Shown here piece by piece: positions 39,835 to 49,076 of a DNA stretch of 64,000 nucleotides. The position numbers and the translations under genes are program-made. This DNA is from Thermoproteus sp. (lineage in GTDB: Archaea; Thermoproteota; Thermoprotei; Thermoproteales; Thermoproteaceae). Numbering within the stretch: the first letter of the stretch is position 1; each line of letters starts with the position of its first letter. The stretch lies in assembly GCA_038893495.1 (NCBI GenBank), contig JAWARJ010000001.1:868001-932000 (forward strand), written 5' to 3'. The notes under the pieces are model-generated. The model was not told the DNA's origin, made no database searches, and worked only from the letters and a program-made list of their open reading frames with translations.

Positions 39835-40979
39835 AGCCTCGCCGCCTCTACCACTTTTTGTGCGGCCTCTTCGGCACTTTCATATAGAGGTATGCCCAAT
39901 TTGGCTAACATCTCTCTGCCCAGCTCCTCGTTGGTGCCCTTCATCCTAACGATGATCTTCTTGTTAGTGGGGCCCGCTTCCTTCAAGGCGGCCTCGACTC
40001 CGGCGGCGACTTCATCTGCGCGTGTTATTCCGCCGAATATGTTTATGAATATTGCCTTGACTCTAGGATGTCTCAGGAGTACCTTCAACGCCTCTTTAAC
40101 CACATCGCGGGAGGCCCCGCCTCCTATGTCCAGGAAGTTGGCGGGCCTTCCGCCGAAATGATACACGAGGTCCATAGTGGACATAGTGAGGCCGGCGCCG
40201 TTGCCTATAATGCCTATATCGCCGTCTAGCTCCACATAGTTGAAGCCTATCTTTTGCGCATAGCGCTCAAATTCGGTTACATCTCTCGGGTCGTCCTCAT
40301 ATGCCTTCTCTAAATCGGGATGTTTATAGAGGGCGTTGTCGTCTACAATTATCCTCGCGTCTAGCGGCACCACCTCGCCCGATTTGGTTATGGCCAGGGG
40401 GTTCGACTCCACCAGTTCGGCCTCCAGTTCCACCATGGCTCTATACATGGCCTTGACTATACTGGAGGCTTGGTCCCACTGGGGCGTGCCCGGCTTTATG
40501 CCCAACCAGGACACTATAGACCTCACGTGGAAGTCCCTAAGGCCCTCGAACGGGTCCACATAGACCCTCTTTATCTTGTCGGGCTCCCTCCTAGCTATCT
40601 CCTCTATGTCGACGCCGCCTATCGGCGAGGCCAAGAAGAGGTACCTCCTTGTGGCCCTATCTATTATTAGGCTTAGGTACATCTCCCTCTCCACCTCTTG
40701 ATACTCCGTCACGTATATCTTCTTCACCACAAGGCCCTTAATGGTCATTCCGAACATCTGCCTGGCCAACGCCTCGGCCTCCTCGGGGCTCTTGGCGACC
40801 TTTATGCCTCCCGCCTTGCCGCGGCCGGCCACCGTCACCTGGGCCTTCAAGACGACCGGCTTCCCTATTTCTTCGGCTATCTTGCGGACCTCCTCAGGCG
40901 TGAAGGCCAGCTTGCCTTTAGGTATTTTTACGCCGTATTTAGCCAAAATCTCTTTCGCCTCATATTCGTACAACTTCAT
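39831..40979 (-). CDS. sucC: Succinyl-CoA synthetase beta subunit
   Basis: The 382-residue subunit has the ATP-grasp N-terminal half (MKLYEYEAKEILAKYGVKIP, VVLKAQVTVAGRGKAGGIKV) and the ligase half with NFLDIGGGASRDVVKEAL and IFINIFGGITRADEVA. It is the first gene of the sucCD operon. This enzyme serves the citric acid cycle or, in autotrophic Thermoproteales, the dicarboxylate/4-hydroxybutyrate cycle; which one applies is not decided here. Confidence 0.95.
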   Translation of the reverse strand: MKLYEYEAKEILAKYGVKIPKGKLAFTPEEVRKIAEEIGKPVVLKAQVTVAGRGKAGGIKVAKSPEEAEALARQMFGMTIKGLVVKKIYVTEYQEVEREMYLSLIIDRATRRYLFLASPIGGVDIEEIARREPDKIKRVYVDPFEGLRDFHVRSIVSWLGIKPGTPQWDQASSIVKAMYRAMVELEAELVESNPLAITKSGEVVPLDARIIVDDNALYKHPDLEKAYEDDPRDVTEFERYAQKIGFNYVELDGDIGIIGNGAGLTMSTMDLVYHFGGRPANFLDIGGGASRDVVKEALKVLLRHPRVKAIFINIFGGITRADEVAAGVEAALKEAGPTNKKIIVRMKGTNEELGREMLAKLGIPLYESAEEAAQKVVEAARL

Positions 40980-41167
40980 AGGCGTTTATTCAAACCGTAA
41001 TTTTAGTATTGCTTACGCAGGAGGCGCTTTCCTTTTAGCCATCCGCTAATTTAGTCCGATCTAACTTTTCGCCGAGATGTGAAGGCCCAACGGCTACACA
41101 AACGGCTGAATATCTCATGGTAATTTTAGATTTGGATAAAAATTTATAGGCCGTACGATACGAGCAC

Positions 41168-42286
41168 GTGGACTTAATAGGGCCTGCAACTGTGGTCAGC
41201 GTAGCGTATATAGATCCGGGCAACTTCGGCGCCAACATAGCGGCTGGCGCAGAATACGGCTTGGATCTATTGTGGGTCGTCTGGCTGTCGGGCCTTCTGG
41301 CTATTATGTATCAATACATATCTGGCATCTTGGGCATAGAGACCAAGAGGGGGATTTTAGACCACATAAAGGTCCGCCTGAAGCCCCTATGGCCGCTCTA
41401 CGTGCCGGCCCTCTTCGCAGTGGCGCTCGCCACCGATTTGGCCGAATTTGTGGGGCTCATTATAGCGTTTAGGCTCCTAACCGGACTGCCGTTATATCTC
41501 GATGTGATTCTCGGCTCTATCGACATATTTCTGTTGTTGATAATAGGGGATAGAGGGAGGGCCTATTTCGCCGCAATTGGCGCTCTCGCCTCTATAGTCG
41601 GCTTCAGCTTCCTGATGGAGTTGATATTGGTCAAGCCTAATTTGGCCGAACTAGCCTACCGTTCTGTCGTGCCGGCGTTAAGGCCCGGCGAGGCGTTATA
41701 CGCAGCGTCCATAATAGGCGCGACCGTTATGCCCCACGCCTTGGTGCTCCACTCCCATATAGTTGAGGGCTTAGACAGACGCACGCATAAATTCCAGACC
41801 CTTTACAACCTCGGCGTGGCCTCGGCGGTCAACGCCGCGATGCAGATAGTGGCGGCCTATGCTCTATACGGCGCCGCCAATGTGCAACTCTCGTTGGTGC
41901 CCAAGGTGCTAGAGCCGCTTTACGGCCCCCTCGCCGGATATGCTTTCTCTATAGCTCTACTCTCGTCGGGACTTGCCTCTTCCGCCGTCTCCGTGCAGAC
42001 AGGCGCCTTGATGATGGAAAGAATATTTGAACGGAACATCGCAAAGTATAGAGCTAGGGCGCTCCTCAGAGCCATAAACATAATACCTACGGCAATTGTG
42101 CTACTCGAGGGGCTCAACCCGCTCTACCTGTTGGTCTACACGCAAGTGGTGTTGAGCCTAGTGTTACCCGCCGTCTTGGTGCCTCTAGTCAAATTCGCCT
42201 CTCCGTACCTAGATAAAAGAATCGTCGCCGTCGCCTATGCGGCCAGCATTTTCATTATATTCATAAACTTCTTGTCGTTTATTTGA
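41168..42286 (+). CDS. mntH: NRAMP-type Mn/Fe transporter
   Basis: The 372-residue membrane protein has the two hallmark motifs of NRAMP metal-proton symporters: DPGN in transmembrane 1 (VAYIDPGNFGANIAAG) and MPH in transmembrane 6 (GATVMPHALVLHSHIVEG). About ten to eleven hydrophobic segments can be counted. It begins almost directly at transmembrane 1 with a GTG placed about 25 nt after AAAATTTATAGG. The DtxR/MntR-like regulator follows immediately, fitting manganese or iron import under metal control. Confidence 0.92.
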   Translation: MDLIGPATVVSVAYIDPGNFGANIAAGAEYGLDLLWVVWLSGLLAIMYQYISGILGIETKRGILDHIKVRLKPLWPLYVPALFAVALATDLAEFVGLIIAFRLLTGLPLYLDVILGSIDIFLLLIIGDRGRAYFAAIGALASIVGFSFLMELILVKPNLAELAYRSVVPALRPGEALYAASIIGATVMPHALVLHSHIVEGLDRRTHKFQTLYNLGVASAVNAAMQIVAAYALYGAANVQLSLVPKVLEPLYGPLAGYAFSIALLSSGLASSAVSVQTGALMMERIFERNIAKYRARALLRAINIIPTAIVLLEGLNPLYLLVYTQVVLSLVLPAVLVPLVKFASPYLDKRIVAVAYAASIFIIFINFLSFI

Positions 42287-42287
42287 T

Positions 42288-42710
42288 ATGGACATATCAT
42301 CGATGAGAAGGGGCCACGAGGTAAAAGACGTAAGGCCTGAGCACTACCTAGAGGCCATATACGTGCTGTCTAAAAACGGGAAGGTCACCTTAAGCGCTCT
42401 GGCCGGCGCTCTGGGCGTCAAGCCCAGTTCGGCCCAGAAGATGTTGAGGAGGCTTGAGGCGCAGGGATATGTGGTATATAGAGGCAGAGGCGGCGTGGAG
42501 ATGACAGAACGCGGCCTCGCGCTTGTGAGTTCACTCGATAGGGCCCATAGAGTCCTCGCCGAGTTCTTTAAGCTCATAGGCGTCGAGGAGGAGGTCGCCG
42601 AGACTGAGGCAGAGAAGTTGGAACACCTAGTGGACTTTAGAGTTATCGAGAGGATCGCCGAGGTGGTCGAAGTCCTTAAGAAGCTGAAGGAGCTGTCATG
42701 TCGCGCCTAG
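42288..42710 (+). CDS. DtxR/MntR-family metal-dependent regulator
   Basis: The 140-residue protein has the DtxR-type winged helix (EHYLEAIYVLSKNGKVTLSA, LGVKPSSAQKMLRRLEAQGY) and the metal-binding helix region (LDRAHRVLAEFFKLIGVEEE, VAETEAEKLEHLVDFRVIER), where His and Glu residues bind Mn or Fe. It lacks the SH3-like C-terminal domain, as MntR does. It follows the NRAMP gene after one base and probably represses it when metal is plentiful. Confidence 0.88.
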   Translation: MDISSMRRGHEVKDVRPEHYLEAIYVLSKNGKVTLSALAGALGVKPSSAQKMLRRLEAQGYVVYRGRGGVEMTERGLALVSSLDRAHRVLAEFFKLIGVEEEVAETEAEKLEHLVDFRVIERIAEVVEVLKKLKELSCRA

Positions 42711-43180
42711 TGGACCTCGCTATTTTTGTCTCCTCTATAGCCGCCCTGGTGGTCAAACCGCCTTTTGGATATCTCCTTGCCCTCGCCATATCGTCGCCCC
42801 TCTTGAGGAGGTTGAAGTGGCTCGACCGAAGGCGGGCCTATTTGTACCTAGCCCTATTGGCCTACGCCATAGCTTTCGCTGTAGACTTGGCGGTGGGGCC
42901 TAGACGCCAACAGGTCGACATAATAACGGCCGACGTCCTGGCGCCAGTAGTGGAGGAGATAGTCTTCAGAGGCATCGCGTTTAAAATACTGCCGACTTGG
43001 GGCGCCATCGTGATCTCCACTGTGGCGTTCGCTCTACTGCATCCATATCCGCCTCTGGCCCTGCTGTACGCCGTGGCGCTGACCCTAGCCTATATGGGCG
43101 GAGGGCTCGCCGCCTCTACGGCCCTCCACGCCGTCAACAACGCCATATGGACCGCCATCTATCTGGCGCCTACGCGTTAG
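42698..43180 (+). CDS. CPBP-family intramembrane protease
   Basis: The 160-residue membrane protein has the CPBP (CAAX protease/bacteriocin-processing) motifs: VVEEIVFRGIAFKI (EExxxR), a His in FALLHPYPPLALLYA, and HAVNNAIW in the last transmembrane segment. Four to five hydrophobic segments are visible. It overlaps the metal regulator by 13 bases and, unusually, the convergent methyltransferase by 96 bases. Substrate unknown. Confidence 0.82.
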   Translation: MSRLVDLAIFVSSIAALVVKPPFGYLLALAISSPLLRRLKWLDRRRAYLYLALLAYAIAFAVDLAVGPRRQQVDIITADVLAPVVEEIVFRGIAFKILPTWGAIVISTVAFALLHPYPPLALLYAVALTLAYMGGGLAASTALHAVNNAIWTAIYLAPTR

Positions 43181-43786
43181 CTCGATACACACAAAGCCAT
43201 AGCCTTCAGCCTCCCTTAAGTCCGGCGCGGCCACCGGTTGCTCCCTCTCGTCTAAGTCCTTCAAGGTCGCCGAGATCGAGACGAGATCTAGACCTGCCGC
43301 CTCGCCGAAGCCGACGGCTTCAGCAACAGTGTAGAACCGCGCTCTGGAGTAAAAGGGGTGGCCCGCCGACGCCTCTCGTCTATACTTCACGCCCCAAGGC
43401 GAGTCCCTGGGTACTATACACACGACGACCCTTTCGGCAACTCTAGCGGCCTCTCTCATCAGGTCTAGCGGGTTGTCGGCGAAACACAACGTAACTACAA
43501 TTAGCGCACAGGGGAAGGCTTTTTCTCTAAACGGAAGCCTCTCGCCGACACCAGCCACTAAGTCCAGATCGCCTCTTGCTAACTTCAACATAGCCGTCGA
43601 AGGGTCGACGCCGGCCCTCAACCCTAATGGCCCGGCGAACCTACCTGTGCCTATTCCTATTTCGAGGCCGCCCCTACAGTTAAAGGAAGAGGCCGCCTTC
43701 AATTCGCTTACATACAGCTCTCTATGTCTTATGTACCATCCGTCGTACTTCTCGGCAAATGCGTCGAAGATCTCCTTCGTGCTCAT
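43085..43786 (-). CDS. SAM-dependent methyltransferase, class I
   Basis: The 233-residue protein has motif I GGLEIGIGTGRFAGPLG, an acidic end of strand 2 (AGVDPS), ERLPFREKAFPCALIVVTLC and DLMREAARVAERVVVCIV, as in UbiE/COQ5-like methyltransferases. The conserved part ends about residue 200; the last 30 residues (GGPYGVVDGVEGRRGGEPSA) read through the antisense of the CPBP gene and look like a non-conserved extension. Substrate unknown. Confidence 0.83.
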   Translation of the reverse strand: MSTKEIFDAFAEKYDGWYIRHRELYVSELKAASSFNCRGGLEIGIGTGRFAGPLGLRAGVDPSTAMLKLARGDLDLVAGVGERLPFREKAFPCALIVVTLCFADNPLDLMREAARVAERVVVCIVPRDSPWGVKYRREASAGHPFYSRARFYTVAEAVGFGEAAGLDLVSISATLKDLDEREQPVAAPDLREAEGYGFVCIELTRRRQIDGGPYGVVDGVEGRRGGEPSAHIG

Positions 43787-43822
43787 GCGACTATCTTTTT
43801 CTATATTAACAATCTATGCGAC

Positions 43823-44227
43823 ATGGACTACGTCAAATGGTTGAGGATAGTAGAAGTGACCCTCTACGGAATAGCGCTCGCAATTACGGTGATATTGGCA
43901 TGTTACTCTTTCTATTTGGTGGCTATAGGCGTGATAAATCTAGCCTCATCTATGTCTGAATCTAGTATTTATTATTTATTGGGTAATTTATTTCTTTTTA
44001 TAATATTTATTGAATTAATAGACACATTTATTACATATATACAACATAAAGAAGTTATTGTATATAAGATAATAGATATAGCTCTAGTGGCTTTAGCCAG
44101 AGAGCTGTTGGTCTACATGTCCCCCGTCAATTCCAACTTTGATCTGGTCCACGCATCGACGCTAGTGGCGAGCGTATTCGTGGTGGGCTTCGTTGACTAC
44201 CTCCAACATAGGAGAGAACGTGCGTAA
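43823..44227 (+). CDS. PsiE-like four-helix membrane protein
   Basis: I place the start at the ATG at 43823 because TTTTTCTATATTAAC lies about 25 nt before it; the frame is open further upstream but reads through the divergent methyltransferase. The 134-residue protein has about four transmembrane helices (VTLYGIALAITVILACYSFY, LLGNLFLFIIFIELIDTFIT, and two more) with IELIDTFITYIQHKE, a pattern of the phosphate-starvation-inducible PsiE family. The middle of the gene (43930-44070) is much more AT-rich than its surroundings. Function unknown. Confidence 0.75.
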   Translation: MDYVKWLRIVEVTLYGIALAITVILACYSFYLVAIGVINLASSMSESSIYYLLGNLFLFIIFIELIDTFITYIQHKEVIVYKIIDIALVALARELLVYMSPVNSNFDLVHASTLVASVFVVGFVDYLQHRRERA

Positions 44228-44257
44228 ATGTTTATAAGGCGGATTTATACGGCGGCC

Positions 44258-44626
44258 GTGGACCTCAAGTTGGAACAAATAAGGGAGAACAAGCTGTTGG
44301 GCAGGAGGGAGGTCGTCGCGGTGATAATGCATCAAGGGGCGTCCACCCCGACACGGCAACAGGTACGAGAGGCCGTTGCGGCCCAATTAGGCGTCGAGCC
44401 CAATTTGGTCTACGTGAGGAAGATAATCACCGAATTCGGGCTGGGGGCCTCCAGGGCTGAAGTCCACGTCTATAACTCGGAGGCCGCCGCCAAGGCGGTC
44501 GAGCCGCTCTACATAATTGCGAGAAATCTGCCGGACGGCAAGAAGCTTCTAGAGGAGGCCAAGAAGAAAAAGGCCGAAATTAGGGAGAAGAAGAGGAGGA
44601 AGAAGAAGGGCGCCGCGAAGAAATGA
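44258..44626 (+). CDS. rps24e: Ribosomal protein eS24
   Basis: The start is set at the GTG at 44258, because GTTTATAAGG lies about 20-25 nt upstream and the family starts near this point (VDLKLEQIRENKLLGRREVV). The 122-residue protein continues HQGASTPTRQQVREAVAAQL, FGLGASRAEVHVYNS and a Lys/Arg-rich tail, all typical of archaeal eS24. The gene forms an operon with eS31 and Kae1 downstream. Confidence 0.95.
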   Translation: MDLKLEQIRENKLLGRREVVAVIMHQGASTPTRQQVREAVAAQLGVEPNLVYVRKIITEFGLGASRAEVHVYNSEAAAKAVEPLYIIARNLPDGKKLLEEAKKKKAEIREKKRRKKKGAAKK

Positions 44627-44808
44627 GCGAGGCCAAGAAGCTCCCCAGGGCCGCCACTTGGTACCAGTACGACTACGAGAAGGGCACCATAAAGTTCCTC
44701 AGGAGGCTATGTCCCCGTTGTGGGTCCGTGATGGCCTACCACAAAGCCCCGACGCCTAGATGGCATTGCGGCAAGTGCGGAATGACCATATTTGAGGGGA
44801 GGAAGTAG
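44623..44808 (+). CDS. rps27ae: Ribosomal protein eS31 (S27ae)
   Basis: The 61-residue protein is a zinc-ribbon ribosomal protein (LCPRCGSVMAYHK, WHCGKCGMTIFEGRK) with the characteristic ATWYQYDYEKGTIKFLRRLC start. It overlaps the end of eS24 by 4 bases and the start of kae1 by one base. The gene pair eS24-eS31 followed by kae1 is a common archaeal order. Confidence 0.95.
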   Translation: MSEAKKLPRAATWYQYDYEKGTIKFLRRLCPRCGSVMAYHKAPTPRWHCGKCGMTIFEGRK

Positions 44809-45833
44809 TGCTGGTTTTAGGAGTCGAGAGCACCGCGCATACCATCGGGATTGGAGTTGTAGAGGACGGCAGGATCCTTGCAAACGTTAACGACACCTAC
44901 GTGCCGCCTACAGGCTTTGGGATCCATCCCCGCGAGGCCGCCGAACATCACGCGAAGGTCGCGGTGCAGTTGCTCAAAAAGGCGCTGGAGGTATCGGGGA
45001 GGAAAGTTAAGGATATCGACGCCGTGGCCTACTCGGCGGGACCTGGGCTGGGGCCCGCCTTGAGGATAGGGGCGGTTTTAGCTAGGGCCCTTGCGGTTAA
45101 ATACGGAAAGCCCCTCGTGCCGGTCCACCACGGCGTGGCCCATGTGGAGGTAGCTAGGGCCCTCACAGGCAGTTGCGACCCGTTGGTCCTATTGATTTCG
45201 GGAGGCCACACTATGATAATAGGCTTCGCCGACGGGAGGTATAGAGTATTCGGCGAGACCCTCGACCTGGCCGTGGGGAACGCCATAGATAAATTCGCTA
45301 GGGAGGTCGGGCTCGGCTATCCCGGCGTGCCCGCCGTGGAGAAGTGCGCGGAGGGGGCCAAAGGCGTCCTGCCCCTCCCGATGAACATAATAGGTCAAGA
45401 CCTGGCCTTTTCCGGCCTTGTGACTAGGGCCGTAGAGCTGTACAAGAGGGGGGAGGCAGATCTGCCCACTTTATGTAAGTCACTTGTGGAGACCGCCTAC
45501 TACATGCTCGCAGAGGTTTTAGAGAGAGCTCTCGCCTACACCGGCAAGCAGGAGGTAGTAGTGGCCGGGGGCGTCGCCAGAAGCGCGCGGCTGAGGCAGA
45601 TACTAGAGGCCATAGCAGCCGATAGAGGGGTAGCCCTCAAGGTCGTCCCCTTCGAATATGCTGGAGACAACGGCGCCATGATAGCCCTGACGGGCTACTA
45701 CGCATATAGGAGGGGCTTGCGCGTCGCGGTGGAGGAGAGCTTTGTGAGGCAAAAATGGAGGTTGGACCAAGTGGACGTGCCTTGGTTTTACGACTTGTGT
45801 CCTAATACCTCATCCGACCGAAGACCTTCTTGA
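44808..45833 (+). CDS. kae1: tRNA N6-threonylcarbamoyltransferase Kae1
   Basis: The 341-residue ASKHA protein catalyses t6A37 formation in the KEOPS complex. It has MLVLGVESTAHTIGIGVVED, the metal histidines in PVHHGVAHVEVARAL, LLISGGHTMIIGF, LDLAVGNAIDKFAREVGLGY and VVVAGGVARSARLRQIL. Start is a GTG overlapping the eS31 stop. Its end overlaps the convergent PEP synthase gene by 32 bases. The Bud32 kinase is not fused here. Confidence 0.95.
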   Translation: MLVLGVESTAHTIGIGVVEDGRILANVNDTYVPPTGFGIHPREAAEHHAKVAVQLLKKALEVSGRKVKDIDAVAYSAGPGLGPALRIGAVLARALAVKYGKPLVPVHHGVAHVEVARALTGSCDPLVLLISGGHTMIIGFADGRYRVFGETLDLAVGNAIDKFAREVGLGYPGVPAVEKCAEGAKGVLPLPMNIIGQDLAFSGLVTRAVELYKRGEADLPTLCKSLVETAYYMLAEVLERALAYTGKQEVVVAGGVARSARLRQILEAIAADRGVALKVVPFEYAGDNGAMIALTGYYAYRRGLRVAVEESFVRQKWRLDQVDVPWFYDLCPNTSSDRRPS

Positions 45834-48231
45834 TTATCTCCCTAAATTCGTCGCTCTCGTCGGTCTTGTAGAGGGCCTTATATATCGCGTCGAGCTTCTC
45901 CCTAATTACCTTCATCTCTATTGACGCCACTAACACTCTCGTGTTGAGCACGGCGTCTGGGTTGACCGATATGCTGTCTATGCCGGCTCTGACCAAGAAC
46001 TCGACCATTTGCGGATAGACCGAAGGCCCTTGTCCGCATATGGAGACGGTTAGCCCGTGCCTATGGGCCCGTTGTATCAGCTCGTATATGGCCTTAAGCA
46101 CAGGCGCCTCCCTCTCGTCGAAGTACTTCGGGTTTATCCTAACGAGAAAGTCGTTGTCGCGATCCACGCCTAGAGTCAACTGCGTCAAGTCGTTGGAGCC
46201 CACGGAGAAGCCGTCGAAATACGGCGCGAACTCCTCTGCCATAAAGACTATAGAGGGCACCTCCGCCATGGCCCAGACCTTGAAGTCCCTATCCCTATAG
46301 AGCCCCTCCTCTTCGAGCAGTTTGGCGAACTTCTCGGCCTCCCAGACGGTCCTCACGAAGGGCGCCATGACCCAGACGTTGGTGAGCCCGAGCTCCTCTC
46401 TGACCTTCTTGACGGCTTTAAGCTCCAACCTAAACGCCTTCTCGTATTGAGGCGATATATATCTCGACACGCCGCGCCATCCCAACATGGGGTTTCTCTC
46501 CTCCGGCTCGAACTTCTCGCCGCCTTGTAGGCTACGATATTCGTTGCTCTTGAAGTCCGAGAATCTGACCACCACCGGCCTGGGGTATATCGCGGAGGCC
46601 ACTTTGGCTATGCCTTCGGCCATCTTGTCCACGAATTTGCCCTCCTGCCCTATAGAGAGGAGGTACAATGGGTGTTCGCCCACCCAGCTGGATATCACGA
46701 ACTCAATCCTCATGAGGCCTATCCCGTCGAACGGCAGGTCTTTATATTCGTCTATCTTCTCGGGCTCGCCTAAATTCATATACACCTTAGTCCCCGACGG
46801 GATGGACCTGTAGATATGTAGGATTATCTCGGGGCTAGCAACCGCCGCTTGTTTGGCGGCGACCTCAGCTTTACTCTCGGCCTCGACCGCGCCGAGGATG
46901 ACTACGCCCTTGCTCCCGTCTACCGTGTAGACCTCGCCGTCCTTGAGGACTTGAGTGGCGTTGCCGGTGCCCACCACAGCGGGTATGCCCAACTCGCGGC
47001 TGACTATCGCCGCGTGGCTCGTTCTGCCGCCCTCGTCGGTCACTATGGCAGACGCAAGGCGCATATAGGGCACCCAATCGGGGTCTGTCATCTTTGTCAC
47101 CAAGATGTCGCCCTTCTGCAATTTCTTCTTGGCGTCCTCCAGAGTCAGACATATCTTGGCCCTACCTACCGCCACGCCGGGACTCGCGGCGATGCCCTTA
47201 ACGACGACAGCCCCGCCTTTAACCTCCTTGACGGCGGCCGCCTCGGCCTTTTTCCTACTCCAGACGGTCTCGGGCCTCACCTGAACCACGAAGAGGTTCT
47301 CGGGGAAGGGCATGTCGGCATCTACAGAGAACTCTATGTCGAGCGGGTGGCCGTAATGGCGTTCTAGCTCCAAGGCCATCTTGGCGTATTCTAGAACTTC
47401 CTCGTCGCTTAAGGCCGGCGCGGCGGCTTTATCCTCGGGCAACTCTACCTCCTTGGTGAGACCTGCTTCGTCTTTAACCACAGCCACCCTCTTCTTGGAT
47501 ATACGCCTCTCGACGATTTTCAGATTAGATTTATCCACTACGAATTCGTCGGGCGTCACGATGCCCCTCACTACGCCCTCGCCGAGGCCCCACCCGGCCT
47601 CTATGACGATCCTAGAGGTGTCGCCGTTGGTGGGGTCCAATGTGAATATAACTCCGGCCGATCTGGCGTTGACGAGCTTCTGCACCACTACGGCTATCGA
47701 AGCGTCCTCGTGGCGTATCCCCATCTGCTCCCTATAGTATATGGCTCTGGCCGTGTACAACGAGGCCCACACCTTCTTTACGTAATACAATACGTTTTCG
47801 ATGCCCCTCACATTTAGGTACGTGTCTTGTTGGCCGGCGAAGGAGGCCTCGGTAATATCTTCGGCAGTTGCAGAAGAACGGACTGCGACCGCGACGTCTT
47901 TGACTTTCGTGATTTCTGAGAGTTTGAGGTAGGCCTTGGCTATCTCCTCTGCAATATCTCTTGGCATCTCGGCGGTCTCTATGAGGCCCCTTATACGGGC
48001 CGAAGCGTTCTCGTAGTCCTCGGGGGATCCGCCCTTTACGGCGCTAAGTAGCTCTAAAATTTTCGACTTAATTCCAGTAGACTCTATAAAACGGCGGAAG
48101 GCCTCAGTGGTCACTACGAAGCCGGGCGGGACCCTCGCGAGTTTGGCTATCTCGCCGAGGTTCGCCCCCTTCCCGCCCACGAGGTTGTGATCTCTGCGCG
48201 ACACCTCGTGGAGCCACACGACGAGCCCCAT
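45802..48231 (-). CDS. ppsA: Phosphoenolpyruvate synthase
   Basis: The enzyme makes PEP from pyruvate and ATP with release of AMP, at the entry of gluconeogenesis. From the ATG at 48231 the 809-residue protein has the N-terminal ATP-grasp domain (LVGGKGANLGEIAKLARVPP, VAVRSSATAEDITEASFAGQ), the swivelling phosphohistidine domain (DEGGRTSHAAIVSRELGIP) and the PEP/pyruvate barrel ending VSICGQGPSVYPQMVEFL. The ATG lies about 25 nt after TTATTAATAAC; in-frame codons further upstream are an artefact. Confidence 0.94.
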   Translation of the reverse strand: MGLVVWLHEVSRRDHNLVGGKGANLGEIAKLARVPPGFVVTTEAFRRFIESTGIKSKILELLSAVKGGSPEDYENASARIRGLIETAEMPRDIAEEIAKAYLKLSEITKVKDVAVAVRSSATAEDITEASFAGQQDTYLNVRGIENVLYYVKKVWASLYTARAIYYREQMGIRHEDASIAVVVQKLVNARSAGVIFTLDPTNGDTSRIVIEAGWGLGEGVVRGIVTPDEFVVDKSNLKIVERRISKKRVAVVKDEAGLTKEVELPEDKAAAPALSDEEVLEYAKMALELERHYGHPLDIEFSVDADMPFPENLFVVQVRPETVWSRKKAEAAAVKEVKGGAVVVKGIAASPGVAVGRAKICLTLEDAKKKLQKGDILVTKMTDPDWVPYMRLASAIVTDEGGRTSHAAIVSRELGIPAVVGTGNATQVLKDGEVYTVDGSKGVVILGAVEAESKAEVAAKQAAVASPEIILHIYRSIPSGTKVYMNLGEPEKIDEYKDLPFDGIGLMRIEFVISSWVGEHPLYLLSIGQEGKFVDKMAEGIAKVASAIYPRPVVVRFSDFKSNEYRSLQGGEKFEPEERNPMLGWRGVSRYISPQYEKAFRLELKAVKKVREELGLTNVWVMAPFVRTVWEAEKFAKLLEEEGLYRDRDFKVWAMAEVPSIVFMAEEFAPYFDGFSVGSNDLTQLTLGVDRDNDFLVRINPKYFDEREAPVLKAIYELIQRAHRHGLTVSICGQGPSVYPQMVEFLVRAGIDSISVNPDAVLNTRVLVASIEMKVIREKLDAIYKALYKTDESDEFREIIKKVFGRMRY

Positions 48232-48325
48232 AGGCGGTGATACGAGTGTTATTAATAACAACTCTTCAACTTTAGGAGAACCCGCTAGCGTCTCTAGCCG
48301 ATAATAGGCCTTATCTATAATTAGA

Positions 48326-49030
48326 CTAGACAATAACTACTTTGATCGGTAAAGCGCCAGATATCAGCTTTTTATGTATTGCCCTCACGACCTCGGGCCT
48401 TAAGGCCGGCCTCCGTTGGGTCGTCACGCCCTTTAGGGAACGGCCGCAGTATAGACATCTGTTTATTTTAGAGCCATACATGAGAAAGTCTACGCCGCAG
48501 TGGACGCACCTCCCTATCTCCGGCAAGACCGAGGTGGGTTCGAAGGAGGTCAGATCGGGGACGCCGTCCAGGACGACGCCCGACGCGTATTGGCCGAGCT
48601 CTAAGGCCTTCTGGAAGTCGGCCTTGAGGAGCACGTCAATCCTCCTCCTATAGATCTCACCAGCCTGCCTGATTGCTCTTCTAACCTCCTGCGCGCTGTC
48701 GGCCTCTACGACTACAAACGCCGCGTCGTCGGGCGCCTCCGGAAGGCCTGATCTGTGTTTTATCTCGCCGAGCACCCCATCGGCGCCGCCCGCGTAGGCG
48801 GCTAGGCGCTCCTCGTCGTTTCTACTGTTGTAGAAGACTTTAAGGCCCTTGGATTTTAGTATGAATACGGCAGTCGCTATGGAGGTAAGCCTGGCCAATT
48901 TGTCCAACCCCTCGCAGTCGCCTATAGGCTCCCCTAAGGCTATCGGCGACCCGTCCACAGGTGAGCGCGAACACAGCCAGGAGCCCGCAAAGACAGCTAC
49001 AGGCGGACCTCTGCCGTACGCCACAATCAC
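48326..49030 (-). CDS. Unknown protein with C-terminal zinc ribbon
   Basis: I chose the GTG at 49030, 20-25 nt after CTTTAAAAAAG, giving 234 residues. The protein has alternating strands and helices (VIVAYGRGPPVAVFAGSWLC, TSIATAVFILKSKGLKVFYN, GADGVLGEIKHRSG, EADSAQEVRRAIRQAGE) like a TIM-barrel or Rossmann-type enzyme, then a zinc ribbon (CVHCGVDFLMYGSKINRCLY with CGRSL). No family recognised. It is divergent from the radical SAM gene and shares one TATA box with it. Confidence 0.65.
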   Translation of the reverse strand: MIVAYGRGPPVAVFAGSWLCSRSPVDGSPIALGEPIGDCEGLDKLARLTSIATAVFILKSKGLKVFYNSRNDEERLAAYAGGADGVLGEIKHRSGLPEAPDDAAFVVVEADSAQEVRRAIRQAGEIYRRRIDVLLKADFQKALELGQYASGVVLDGVPDLTSFEPTSVLPEIGRCVHCGVDFLMYGSKINRCLYCGRSLKGVTTQRRPALRPEVVRAIHKKLISGALPIKVVIV

Positions 49031-49047
49031 GTCGAGAGCGCCGAGGG

Positions 49048-49061
49048 GCTTTTTTAAAGCT
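49048..49061. promoter_or_regulatory. Shared bidirectional TATA box
   Basis: The sequence GGCTTTTTTAAAGC is nearly self-complementary and centred at about 49054.5. The two GTG start codons of the divergent genes, 49030 on the minus strand and 49077 on the plus strand, lie almost the same distance from it, about 23-24 nt. In leaderless archaeal genes this is the expected TATA-to-start spacing, so one TATA element could serve both directions. Confidence 0.6.
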
Positions 49062-49076
49062 ATGTGCCTATCGCTC

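Noticed and set aside
46849-47367. 172-codon plus-strand frame opposite ppsA
   Set aside because: Antisense shadow; no start context and no recognisable domain.
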